A DNA stretch of 64,000 bases from Oceanicaulis sp052055585 (GTDB lineage: Bacteria > Pseudomonadota > Alphaproteobacteria > Caulobacterales > Maricaulaceae), in NCBI RefSeq assembly GCF_052055585.1, contig NZ_CP170485.1, forward strand, positions 2,294,001 to 2,358,000, in the 5' to 3' direction. Position 1 is the first letter of the stretch. The number at the start of each line of letters is the position of its first letter. Below, one piece after another: positions 52,145-60,887 of the stretch. The translations under genes were made by a program, and so were the position numbers. Below the pieces are notes generated by a model, which saw only the letters and a list, made by a program, of their open reading frames with translations, searched no databases and had not been told where the DNA came from.

Positions 52145-52169
52145 TCGAAAAACGCTAAAAGTTTCTCGA
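52145..52169. promoter_or_regulatory. Inverted repeat upstream of the efflux operon
   Basis: TCGAAAAAC-N7-GTTTCTCGA (8 of 9 paired positions) in an AT-rich stretch 76 bases upstream of the operon start. It is a candidate operator; no regulator gene adjoins the operon. Confidence 0.4.
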
Positions 52170-52254
52170 ATTACAAAAAATTTATATTGGAATTCATGCG
52201 AGCCTCGGGACGGAATCCGCAAAACTACAAGGGATTCCGAGGTGTCACATTCCC

Positions 52255-53703
52255 ATGCTACGAACAGGCATGACCAAGGATCAGAAGACTCCCGCCAAGC
52301 GTCTGGCCGGGGACCGCCCCCGCCGACGCGACATTGCCCTCAGCGTCTCCATCGGCGTGGTGGTCATGCTGGTGCTCGCGGTCGCCGGCGAGCTCTCCGC
52401 AGGCGCGTTTCTGGGCGGCGCAACAGCCTTTATCGCCTTGGGACTCGTGTATTATCTCACCGCTCTGACGACGGCCGAGCCCAATCCCCGACCGGCTTCG
52501 GTGAATGCGCCGCGCGATCTGGAAGCTGAAGCCAGCGTGACCATGCTGGAGCGCCTGCCCATTCCGGTTCTCCTGATCGGAGCCGGTGGACGAATCGAGC
52601 GCGCCAATCCTGCTGCACGCACCTTTCTGGGGCTGGGCGCAGAGCGTGGCCTGTTGTCCACGGTGCTGCGCCAGCCGCGCGTCCTGGAAGCGGTCAGCGC
52701 CGCCCTGCGCGGGGATCGCGGCGCTACGGTGGAGTACTCAACCCTCGCCCCGCTCGAAAGCCATGTACGCGCCTATGTGGAGCCGATCCGGCTGTCCGCG
52801 CCGGGCCCCATGCCCTTCCGCGCCATGCTGGTTCTGGCCGATGACACCAACTCCAAGCGCGCCGAACGCATGCGAGCGGACTTTCTGGCCAACGCCAGCC
52901 ATGAATTGCGCACCCCGCTCGCCTCGCTCGCCGGCTTTATCGAGACCCTGTCCGGCCCGGCCCGCGATGACGAGGAAGCCCGCGACCGCTTTCTTGAGAT
53001 CATGACGGTTCAGACCGAACGCATGCGCCGGTTGATCAATGACCTCTTGTCCCTGAGCCGGGTCGAAATGAACGAGCACATGCCGCCGACGGGCTCGGTC
53101 GATCTCGACAATCTGACGCTGGACGTCTCCGAAGCGCTGGCGCCGGTCGCCGCCAGCCGCAATATAATTGTCGACATCGATGAGGCCGGGACCGAAGGCG
53201 GCGCCCAGGTCCGCGGCGATCGGGACCAGCTTTATGAGGTGGTCGAGAACCTGATCCAGAACGCCATCAAGTATTCTCCCGACGGCTCCCGTGTGAAGGT
53301 CAGCGTGCGCTATGGCGTTTCCCGGGACTCCGCAGAGCATCTGGGCGCACGGATCGATCCTGATTCCGGTCGCCTGACCCTGACGGCGCCCGCCCTGGAT
53401 CCGGATGCCAGGTTCGGCGTCGTGCGCGTACAGGATCAGGGCGGCGGCATCGAGCGGCGTTATCTGCCACGTCTCGCCGAGCGGTTTTTTCGTGTGGACG
53501 GTCAGAAAAGCGGACCCACGTCCGGCACAGGCCTGGGGCTCGCCATCGTCAAACACATCGTCAATCGTCACAGAGGCGGCTTCACCGTGGAGAGCGCGCC
53601 TGAAATCGGCTCAGTCTTTACAGTCTTCTTCCCTGTGGCCACGGCGGTGAAACCTGTTGAAACGCTTGAAGCTACGCCGCGCAATGACATTGCCGCGCCC
53701 TGA
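52255..53703 (+). CDS. phoR: Phosphate regulon sensor histidine kinase PhoR
   Basis: A 482-residue membrane histidine kinase with two hydrophobic helices (about 27-70), a PAS-like segment (about 95-195), HisKA with phosphorylated His in NASHELRTPLASL (H216), and a HATPase domain (ENLIQNAIKYSPDG, DQGGGI, GTGLGLAIVKHIV). It phosphorylates PhoB under Pi limitation, gated by the Pst/PhoU complex. The start is 52255 or ATG 52270; neither has a clear site. It is separated from pstC by the Pho box region. Confidence 0.93.
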   Translation: MLRTGMTKDQKTPAKRLAGDRPRRRDIALSVSIGVVVMLVLAVAGELSAGAFLGGATAFIALGLVYYLTALTTAEPNPRPASVNAPRDLEAEASVTMLERLPIPVLLIGAGGRIERANPAARTFLGLGAERGLLSTVLRQPRVLEAVSAALRGDRGATVEYSTLAPLESHVRAYVEPIRLSAPGPMPFRAMLVLADDTNSKRAERMRADFLANASHELRTPLASLAGFIETLSGPARDDEEARDRFLEIMTVQTERMRRLINDLLSLSRVEMNEHMPPTGSVDLDNLTLDVSEALAPVAASRNIIVDIDEAGTEGGAQVRGDRDQLYEVVENLIQNAIKYSPDGSRVKVSVRYGVSRDSAEHLGARIDPDSGRLTLTAPALDPDARFGVVRVQDQGGGIERRYLPRLAERFFRVDGQKSGPTSGTGLGLAIVKHIVNRHRGGFTVESAPEIGSVFTVFFPVATAVKPVETLEATPRNDIAAP

Positions 53704-53713
53704 GCGACCCGCG

Positions 53714-53742
53714 CCGTCACATAACTGTCACCAAACTTACAT
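53714..53742 (+). promoter_or_regulatory. Pho box upstream of pstC
   Basis: CCGTCAC-ATAA-CTGTCAC-CAAA-CTTACAT: three direct repeats at an exact 11-base period (53714, 53725, 53736), the first two close to the consensus CTGTCAT, the third degenerate. PhoB dimers bind such tandem repeats. The site is 97-125 bases upstream of the pstC start, in the gap after phoR, so pstC-pstA-pstB-phoU-phoB are predicted PhoB targets. Confidence 0.85.
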
Positions 53743-53838
53743 ATTGGGTTGATCGTTCCCCACCATGGTCCGCCGCTAATCGAGCTTTGGGGAGATTTGC
53801 GTCCGGCGCAGAGACTCACTCCCTGACCAGGTGGTTTC

Positions 53839-55530
53839 ATGCAGTCCTCGCTTTTCGCTGTCCTCGCCCTTCTGGTGCTGACAGCGGTCGGATTTCTGAT
53901 CGGTCGGCGTCGCGCTGTCGCGGCGTCCAATGGTCGTGCGTCCTGGCTGCACTCCCTGCCTAATTACTACGGCTATTATCTGGCGCTCTGGACCGGCCTG
54001 CCGGCCTTTATCCTGCTGGCGCTCTATGGCCTGTTCGGCGCAAGCCTTGTGAACACGCTGGCGCTTGGCGAGCTCGAGCGCGAAGCCGCACCGCTGATCC
54101 GTGAATATGAAGCCCAGCTGGCGCAAGATTCCGAGTATCAGGCGCTGGCCGAGGAAACCCAGCAGATCGAGGCGGAAGCCTTGTCCGCCCGCAATGAGAT
54201 GTTCCGCGCCGAACGCGAAGGCGGCGACGCCGAACGCTATCTGCGCGCTCTGGGCGCCCTGACCGCGCAACGCAACGCGATCGCCGCAGAGCGCCAGGTC
54301 CGCCGCGATCAGGTCGCCGCTTCGGTTGCCGCCCGCACCCCCCATACCGTCCCCGGCGTGCGCGCCCGGGCCGGTTTTGAATACTGGCGCGCGCCCAGCG
54401 AGCGGCGCGAGCTGTTCATTTCGGACGCCCGCGCACTGGCCTTCAATGAAGGCCTCGCCAGTCGCAACACCGAGGAAATCCGCGCTGCCGCACTCGCGCT
54501 GCGCCCCTGGGAAGACCTGTTCCGCTGGAGCGCCGCCGGGGTGGCTCTGGCCATGGCGGTGGGCGGCCTCGCTTTCGCTCGCACCCGAATTCGCGCCAGC
54601 TTCCGGGCTCGGGACAGGGTGGAAGGGGTGATCGGCCTCGCCCTGATGATGACCTCGGCCATCGCGATCCTCACCACGCTGGGGATCGTGTTCTCGCTGC
54701 TGTTTGAATCGATCCGCTTTTTCGCCTCGATCGACTGGCGCATCCATGAATTCCTGTTCGGGCTGCACTGGAGCCCGCAGATCGCCATTCGCGCCGATCA
54801 GGTCGGCCAGTCCGGCGCCTTTGGCGCCGTGCCGCTGTTTGCAGGCACGGCCCTGATCACCCTGATCGCCATGCTGGTGGCCGCGCCGATCGGCCTGATG
54901 GCTGCGATCTACCTGTCTGAATACGCCAGCCCGCGCCTGCGCGCCTGGGCCAAGCCAGCGCTCGAGATCCTCGCGGGCGTGCCCACCGTCGTCTACGGCT
55001 TCTTCGCGCTTCTGACGGTCGGCCCCTTCCTGCGCCAGTTCGCGCTGATGCTGGGCTATGAAGACGCCGTGACCCAATCGGCCTTGTCGGCAGGTCTGGT
55101 GATGGGGGTGATGATCATCCCCTTCGTCTCCTCGCTGTCTGATGACGTCATCAACGCCGTGCCGCAAGCGCTGCGCGACGGCAGTTACGCCATGGGCGCC
55201 ACCAAATCGGAAACCGTGCGCCACGTCGTCTTCCCCGCCGCCCTGCCGGGCATTGTCGGCGCGCTGCTGCTGGCGGTGTCGCGCGCGGTGGGCGAGACCA
55301 TGATCGTGGTGATGGCCGCCGGTCAGGGCGCGAACCTGACCGCGAACCCGCTGGAATCGGTGACCACCATCACCGTACAGATCGTCATGCTGCTGACCGG
55401 CGACCAGGAATTTGACAGCCCCAAAACCCTCTCCGCCTTCGCGCTCGGCCTCGTGCTGTTCGTGATGACCCTGATCCTGAATATCATCGCCCTGCGCGTG
55501 GTGCAACGCTTCCGTGAACGCTATGAATAA
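53839..55530 (+). CDS. pstC: Phosphate ABC transporter permease PstC (long form)
   Basis: A 563-residue permease of the high-affinity Pi importer. The BPD_transp_1 domain is in the last 240 residues (IAMLVAAPIGLMAAIYLSEY, LEILAGVPTVVYGFFAL, GSYAMGATKSETVRHVVFPA EAA loop). The N-terminal 320 residues contain two helices, a large alanine/glutamate-rich periplasmic coiled-coil (about 70-170) and a third helix, making it far longer than E. coli PstC (319), as I recall for Caulobacter relatives. Start ATG 53839, AGGTGG upstream. The pstA start lies inside its end. Confidence 0.95.
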   Translation: MQSSLFAVLALLVLTAVGFLIGRRRAVAASNGRASWLHSLPNYYGYYLALWTGLPAFILLALYGLFGASLVNTLALGELEREAAPLIREYEAQLAQDSEYQALAEETQQIEAEALSARNEMFRAEREGGDAERYLRALGALTAQRNAIAAERQVRRDQVAASVAARTPHTVPGVRARAGFEYWRAPSERRELFISDARALAFNEGLASRNTEEIRAAALALRPWEDLFRWSAAGVALAMAVGGLAFARTRIRASFRARDRVEGVIGLALMMTSAIAILTTLGIVFSLLFESIRFFASIDWRIHEFLFGLHWSPQIAIRADQVGQSGAFGAVPLFAGTALITLIAMLVAAPIGLMAAIYLSEYASPRLRAWAKPALEILAGVPTVVYGFFALLTVGPFLRQFALMLGYEDAVTQSALSAGLVMGVMIIPFVSSLSDDVINAVPQALRDGSYAMGATKSETVRHVVFPAALPGIVGALLLAVSRAVGETMIVVMAAGQGANLTANPLESVTTITVQIVMLLTGDQEFDSPKTLSAFALGLVLFVMTLILNIIALRVVQRFRERYE

Positions 55531-57268
55531 CGCGCCGAACATCCGCGACGCGGTTCAGGCGCGCCTGGCCAAGCGGCACCGCGCCGAGCAGCGCTTCCAG
55601 TTCTATGGTCTGGCGGCGATCAGCGCGGCCGTGCTGTTTCTGGCGGTGCTGCTGGGTTCGCTCATCATCCAGTCCCTGCCCGCCTTCACGGCCCATCGCA
55701 TGACGCTGGATGTGGAGATCAACGCCGAGATCGCCGATCCGCGCGGGGATCGCAGCGAGGCCTCCCTGCGCCGCGGCGCGTACAACACGCTGATCCAGGA
55801 CGCCCTGCGCGACCAGTTCCCCATGGCGGACACGGTAGCCGAGCTGCGTGAGCTGTTCGGGCTCTACAGCGCCGTGAACGCTGCAGACCTGCTCAACCAG
55901 GTGGTCCAGAACCCGGACCTTCTGGGTCAGACCACGCGCTTCTCCTTCCCGATTTCTGATGATGCGGATCTGTATCTGAAGGGCCTCGCCACCGAAGAAA
56001 CCCGCCTGCCGGGCGCAGCGCCGATCACGCTGTCCGGCGCGCTTGATGAAGAGATCGAAGTCAGCGCCGTCGCCGGCGAACCTGTCTTTTCCGATTTCAT
56101 GGCGCTGGTGCGCGACCGGCTTGAAGCGGGCGCAGCTCAAGCTCGCGCCCGCGCCGTTTCTGCGACCGATCAGGCGCAGGCCGAGATTGACGCGGACGCC
56201 CGTGACAGCCTGCTGGCCGAAGCCGAGCGCGCGGATGCGCTCGCTGACCGCCTCCAATCCCAGGCGCGCTCTGTTGAGCCTGTTGCACTGGGTCCGCAAA
56301 CCGCGTCCCTGATGCTGCGCGCCAATGGCGGCGTGCTGCGGATTTCAGAAATCCGGCCTGACGCCCGGACCGCGCTTGGCGAATGGCTGGTGGCGCCGGA
56401 CGCCCAGGCCGAGACCCTTTCTGACTGGTCGCTCTGGGTGATCGAGACACCGGCCATCGCACGACGCATCAGTGATCGCCAGATCGTCTGGACTCGCGCG
56501 CTCAAGGAGCGGGGCCTGGTCACCAATGGACTGAACACCACGCTCTTCACCCATGCCGACAGCCGGGAGCCGGAGCTGGCGGGTGTCGCCGGGGCGCTGG
56601 CGGGTTCGATCCTGACCATGATCATCACCATGCTGCTGGCCGTGCCCATCGGCGTGGGCGCAGCGATCTATCTGGAAGAGTTCGCGCCCAAAAACCGGCT
56701 GACGGACTTCATCGAGGTCAATATCAACAACCTCGCCGCCGTCCCCTCGATCGTGTTCGGTCTGCTCGGCCTCGCCGTCTTCATCAACCTGTTCGGCATG
56801 CCCCGCTCCGCCCCGCTGGTGGGCGGCATGGTACTGGCGCTGATGACCCTGCCCACGGTGATCATTTCCGCCCGCGCCGCGCTCAAGGCCGTGCCGCCCT
56901 CCATCCGCGAGGCCGCGCTTGGCGTCGGCGCATCGCGCACCCAGGCCGTGTTCCATCACGTCCTGCCGCTGGCCATGCCCGGCATCCTGACCGGCTCGAT
57001 CATCGGTTTGGCGCAGGCGCTGGGCGAAACCGCCCCGCTTCTGATGATCGGCATGGTGGCCTTTATCGCCGACCCGCCCACGCTGGGCCTCGCCGGCTTC
57101 ACCGAACCGGCCACCGTGATGCCGGTTCAGATCTACATTTGGTCTTCAAGCGCAGAGCGCGCCTTCGAAGCGCGCACCGCCGCAGCAATCCTGGCCCTGT
57201 TGACGCTGCTGGTCAGCTTCAACGCCGTCGCCATCTACCTGCGGCGCCGCTTCGAACGGAGATGGTAG
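55523..57268 (+). CDS. pstA: Phosphate ABC transporter permease PstA (long form)
   Basis: A 581-residue second permease. The permease domain is C-terminal (VPIGVGAAIYLEEFAP, IFGLLGLAVFIN-like core, REAALGVGASRTQAVFHHVLPLA EAA loop). The first 350 residues form a DUF3333-type N-terminal region with one membrane helix and an extended periplasmic part, roughly doubling the E. coli length. The start is ATG 55523 (8-base overlap with pstC) or GTG 55514; no ribosome site is obvious, consistent with translational coupling. Confidence 0.94.
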   Translation: MNNAPNIRDAVQARLAKRHRAEQRFQFYGLAAISAAVLFLAVLLGSLIIQSLPAFTAHRMTLDVEINAEIADPRGDRSEASLRRGAYNTLIQDALRDQFPMADTVAELRELFGLYSAVNAADLLNQVVQNPDLLGQTTRFSFPISDDADLYLKGLATEETRLPGAAPITLSGALDEEIEVSAVAGEPVFSDFMALVRDRLEAGAAQARARAVSATDQAQAEIDADARDSLLAEAERADALADRLQSQARSVEPVALGPQTASLMLRANGGVLRISEIRPDARTALGEWLVAPDAQAETLSDWSLWVIETPAIARRISDRQIVWTRALKERGLVTNGLNTTLFTHADSREPELAGVAGALAGSILTMIITMLLAVPIGVGAAIYLEEFAPKNRLTDFIEVNINNLAAVPSIVFGLLGLAVFINLFGMPRSAPLVGGMVLALMTLPTVIISARAALKAVPPSIREAALGVGASRTQAVFHHVLPLAMPGILTGSIIGLAQALGETAPLLMIGMVAFIADPPTLGLAGFTEPATVMPVQIYIWSSSAERAFEARTAAAILALLTLLVSFNAVAIYLRRRFERRW

Positions 57269-57272
57269 GAAC

Positions 57273-58097
57273 ATGCCCATGACGCTCGATTTTCCCATCG
57301 ACAATCCGCCGACCCGGTATCACCCGCTGACGACGCAGCTGCCCATCAAGGTGGCGACCGAAGCGGTCAGCGTGCGCTATGGCGACAAGCTGGCGCTCGA
57401 GGATGTCTCGCTGGAAATCCCCGACCGGGCGGTCACCGCCTGCATCGGCCCGTCCGGCTGCGGCAAGTCCACCTTCCTGCGCTGCCTGAACCGGATGAAC
57501 GACACCATCGACACCGCCCGCGTCGCAGGCTCGATCCGCATTGACGCCGAAGAGGTCAACGGCCGGGACATTGATCCGGTGGTGCTGCGCGCCCGGGTGG
57601 GCATGGTGTTCCAGAAGCCCAACCCCTTCCCGAAATCGATCTACGAGAATGTCGCCTATGGCCCGCGCATTCATGGCCTGGCCGAGACCAAGACCGAGCT
57701 CGATGACATCGTGGAAGCCAGCCTGAAGCGGGCGGGTTTGTGGGCGGAAGTGGCCGACCGGCTGCACCAGCCCGGCACCTCGCTCTCGGGCGGTCAGCAG
57801 CAACGCCTGGTGATTGCGCGCGCCATTGCGGTGAACCCCGAGGTCATCCTGATGGACGAGCCCTGCTCGGCGCTCGACCCGATCGCCACCGCGCGCATCG
57901 AGGAGCTGATCGACGAGCTGCGCGAGAATTATTCGCTGATCATCGTCACCCACTCCATGGCCCAGGCGGCCCGGGTGTCCCAGATGACCGCCTTCTTCCA
58001 CCTTGGAAAGCTCGTCGAATACGGGCCGACCGAGGAGATCTTCACCAACCCGCTTGATCAACGCACCCAGGACTACATCACCGGACGTTTCGGATAA
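57273..58097 (+). CDS. pstB: Phosphate ABC transporter ATP-binding protein PstB
   Basis: A 274-residue ATPase with Walker A GPSGCGKST (59-67), the Q-loop in VFQKPNPFP, the ABC signature LSGGQQQRL, Walker B VILMDEPCSALD and switch His in VTHSM. It starts five bases after the pstA stop (ATG 57273; a second ATG at 57279 is possible). Confidence 0.98.
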   Translation: MPMTLDFPIDNPPTRYHPLTTQLPIKVATEAVSVRYGDKLALEDVSLEIPDRAVTACIGPSGCGKSTFLRCLNRMNDTIDTARVAGSIRIDAEEVNGRDIDPVVLRARVGMVFQKPNPFPKSIYENVAYGPRIHGLAETKTELDDIVEASLKRAGLWAEVADRLHQPGTSLSGGQQQRLVIARAIAVNPEVILMDEPCSALDPIATARIEELIDELRENYSLIIVTHSMAQAARVSQMTAFFHLGKLVEYGPTEEIFTNPLDQRTQDYITGRFG

Positions 58098-58134
58098 GCC
58101 GCCCGCGAAAACGGACCTTTGAAAGGCCAACGCA

Positions 58135-58842
58135 ATGAACACGACGCATAACGCGCCGCATATCGTCAAAGCCTTCTCCGAAGAGCTTGAACAATTGACC
58201 GCCGATGTGGCGGCCATGGGCGGGCTGGCCGAAAGCATGGTCAGCGACGCGCTCCAGGCCGCGTCCAGTCGTGACGGCGATCTGGCTGACGAAGTGCGTT
58301 TGCGCGACGCACAGGTCGACCAGATGCAACGCGATATCGAGAAGAAGATCATCCGGCTGCTGGCCCTGCGCCAGCCCATCGCCCAGGATTTGCGGGTCTG
58401 CATCGCCGCGCTGAAGATCGTCTCCGATCTCGAGCGCGTGGGGGATCTGGCCAAATCCATCGCCCGCCGCGTGCACACGCTGAACGCCTCTGACCCGACC
58501 GCCCTCAATGGCGCGGTCGAGCGCATGGGCCGCGTGGTGCAAAGCCATCTGCATCAGGTTCTGGACGCGTACGCCACGGGTGAAGCCAGCCGCGCCGTCG
58601 CCGTCTGGGAACGCGATGACGATGTGGACGAGCATTACAACGCCCTGTTCCGCGACCTCGTCACCGCCATGCGCGATGACAGCTCGATGATCGAGCCGGG
58701 CGCGCATCTGCTCTTCATCGCGAAGAATCTCGAGCGTATCGGCGATCATGCCACGAACGTCGCCGAAGTGGTCCATTACCTGGTTACCGGGCAAGAGCTG
58801 ACGGCTGATCGGCCGCGCGGCCCTCGTCCTGAAACGTCCTAG
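58135..58842 (+). CDS. phoU: Phosphate signalling protein PhoU
   Basis: A 235-residue two-bundle helical metal-binding regulator that restrains PhoR when Pi is plentiful. Repeats carry the E-x-x-x-D pattern: LERVGDLAKSIARR in the first half and LERIGDHATNVAE in the second. ATG 58135 has AAAGG upstream. Confidence 0.97.
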   Translation: MNTTHNAPHIVKAFSEELEQLTADVAAMGGLAESMVSDALQAASSRDGDLADEVRLRDAQVDQMQRDIEKKIIRLLALRQPIAQDLRVCIAALKIVSDLERVGDLAKSIARRVHTLNASDPTALNGAVERMGRVVQSHLHQVLDAYATGEASRAVAVWERDDDVDEHYNALFRDLVTAMRDDSSMIEPGAHLLFIAKNLERIGDHATNVAEVVHYLVTGQELTADRPRGPRPETS

Positions 58843-58857
58843 CGAAGGGGGTTCGCC

Positions 58858-59544
58858 ATGCAACCGCATGTTCTGGTCGTAGAAGACGAAGACGCTCTGT
58901 CCGAGCTGCTTTCGTACAATCTCAAGAAGGAAGGCTTCCGCGTCTCCCTCGCCGCCGATGGCGAAGAGGCGATGATGCTGGTGGAAGAGCGCCAACCCGA
59001 TGTGGTGGTGCTGGACTGGATGCTGCCGAAAATCTCCGGCATCGAAGTCTGCCGCCGCCTGAGAAGCCGCCACGAAACGCGCAATCTGCCGATCATCATG
59101 CTGACCGCGCGCGGCGAGGAAGCGGACCGCATCCGGGGGCTCGACACCGGGGCGGATGACTACATCGTCAAACCCTTCCTGATGAAAGAGCTGTTCGCGC
59201 GCGTTCGCGCCGTTCTGCGCCGCATCCGCCCGGGCCTGGCCGAGGACTCTGTCACGGTCGGGGACATCACCATCGACCGGGTGGCGCACCGCGTGGTCCG
59301 CTCCGATCTCGAGATTCACCTGGGCCCGACCGAGTTCCGCCTGCTCGATTATCTTATGCAGCACCCCGGACGTGTGTTTTCTCGGGAACAACTGCTTGAT
59401 GCGGTGTGGGGTTCTGATGTTTATGTGGAGGCGCGCACGGTAGACGTGCATATTGGTCGCCTGAGGAAAGCGCTCAGTGCGGGCGGTGAGCACGATCCGA
59501 TCCGGACGGTGCGTTCAGCCGGCTATGCGCTGAACGCCGCCTGA
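58858..59544 (+). CDS. phoB: Phosphate regulon response regulator PhoB
   Basis: A 228-residue OmpR/PhoB-type regulator. The receiver has D53 as phosphoacceptor (VVVLDWMLPKISG), the acidic ED near the N-terminus, and Lys in YIVKPF; the winged helix (about 130-225) holds LDAVWGSDVYVEARTVDVHI. It activates pst and other Pho genes. ATG 58858 has AAGGGGG upstream. It ends the operon, followed by a terminator. Confidence 0.97.
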   Translation: MQPHVLVVEDEDALSELLSYNLKKEGFRVSLAADGEEAMMLVEERQPDVVVLDWMLPKISGIEVCRRLRSRHETRNLPIIMLTARGEEADRIRGLDTGADDYIVKPFLMKELFARVRAVLRRIRPGLAEDSVTVGDITIDRVAHRVVRSDLEIHLGPTEFRLLDYLMQHPGRVFSREQLLDAVWGSDVYVEARTVDVHIGRLRKALSAGGEHDPIRTVRSAGYALNAA

Positions 59545-59593
59545 CTTCCGCAAATACGACGCCAAGGAGCTGCAGACCCCGCGGCGTCGTTAA

Positions 59594-59625
59594 AAAGGCC
59601 GGCCTGGTTCTCCAGGCCGGCCTTT
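59594..59625. terminator. Bidirectional terminator after phoB
   Basis: A perfect 14-bp stem (59594-59607 with 59612-59625) with loop TTCT, A tract before and T tract after. It also lies 25 bases beyond the stop of the convergent thiolase gene. Confidence 0.92.
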
Positions 59626-59649
59626 AACTTTTCAGGTCTGCAAAGTCGC

Positions 59650-60852
59650 CTAGAGGACTTCGAACAGGCCCGCAGCGCCCATGCCGCCGCCGACGCACAT
59701 GGTGCAGACGACGTATTTCACGCCGCGGCGTTTGCCCTCGATCAGGGCGTGGCCGACCATCCGGGCGCCGGACATGCCATAGGGGTGGCCGACCGAGATC
59801 GCGCCGCCATTGACGTTCAGGTTCTCGTTCGGGATGCCCAGCTTGTCACGGCAGTACAGGACCTGCACGGCGAACGCCTCGTTCAGCTCCCACAGACCGA
59901 TATCGTCCATGGTCAGGCCATTGGCCTTGAGAAGCTTGGGAATGGCGTAGACCGGGCCGATGCCCATTTCATCCGGATCCAGACCCGCAACCGCGATGCC
60001 GCGATAGGCGCCCAGCGGTTGAAGACCGCGCTTCTCCGCTTCCTTGCTTTCCATCAGCACGGCAGCAGACGCGCCGTCAGACAGCTGGGAGGCGTTGCCC
60101 GCTGTGACGAACTTGCCTTCCTTGATCTGCTGGCCGTGTGCGAAGACCGGGTTCAGCGATTGCAGGTTCTCAAGCGTGGTGGAGGGGCGGTTGCCCTCGT
60201 CCTTCTCCAGCGTGACTTCCTGCTTGGAAATTTCGCCGGTCGCCTTGTCCTTCACCAGCATGGTGGAGGTCAGCGGCACGATCTCGTCATTGAACTTGCC
60301 CGCTTCCTGAGCGGCGGCGGTGCGCTGCTGCGATTGCAGGGCGTACTCGTCCTGGGCCTCACGGGAGATGCCATAGCGCTCGGCCACGATCTCGGCCGTT
60401 TCCAGCATGGACATGTACAGGTCCGGGCGGTGTTCATTGATCCACGGATCGAACGCCTTGTGCAGGTTCATGTGCTCGTTCTGCACCAGCGAGATCGACT
60501 CAAGGCCGCCGCCGACAGTGACGTTCATGCCGTCGGAAATGATCTGCTTGGCGGCCGTGGCGATCGCCATCATGCCCGAAGCGCACTGACGGTCCATGCT
60601 CATGCCGGACACAGAGGTTGGCAGACCGGCGCGGATCGCGGCCTGGCGGCCAATGTTCTGGAAGGTCGAGCCCTGCTGCATGGCGGCGCCGATGATCACG
60701 TCCTCGATCTCGTCGGGCGCGACCTTGGAGCGTTCCACGGCATGCTTGATGGCGTGGCCGCCCAGTTCCTGGGCCTGGGTGTCGTTAAAGGCGCCGCGAT
60801 AGGCCTTGCCGATCGGCGTACGGGCGGTGGAGACGATAAGCGCTTCACGCAT
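59650..60852 (-). CDS. Acetyl-CoA C-acyltransferase (thiolase)
   Basis: A 400-residue thiolase. The nucleophile Cys is C90 in RQCASGMMAI, the His is in GGAISVGHPYGMSG, and the second Cys is in CTMCVGGGMGAAGLFE. It cleaves 3-ketoacyl-CoA (beta-oxidation) or condenses acetyl-CoA. The adjacent hydroxyacyl-CoA dehydrogenase-like SDR favours the degradative role. The gap to the SDR is 35 bases, so they form one unit. Confidence 0.93.
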   Translation of the reverse strand: MREALIVSTARTPIGKAYRGAFNDTQAQELGGHAIKHAVERSKVAPDEIEDVIIGAAMQQGSTFQNIGRQAAIRAGLPTSVSGMSMDRQCASGMMAIATAAKQIISDGMNVTVGGGLESISLVQNEHMNLHKAFDPWINEHRPDLYMSMLETAEIVAERYGISREAQDEYALQSQQRTAAAQEAGKFNDEIVPLTSTMLVKDKATGEISKQEVTLEKDEGNRPSTTLENLQSLNPVFAHGQQIKEGKFVTAGNASQLSDGASAAVLMESKEAEKRGLQPLGAYRGIAVAGLDPDEMGIGPVYAIPKLLKANGLTMDDIGLWELNEAFAVQVLYCRDKLGIPNENLNVNGGAISVGHPYGMSGARMVGHALIEGKRRGVKYVVCTMCVGGGMGAAGLFEVL

Positions 60853-60887
60853 GGTGAGGCTCCTTTGCTGGCTTAAAGGACGAGGAC

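Noticed and set aside
53776..55542. 588-codon open frame opposite pstC
   Set aside because: Low-complexity Gly/His/Arg/Gln composition and full overlap with pstC mark it as an antisense artefact.
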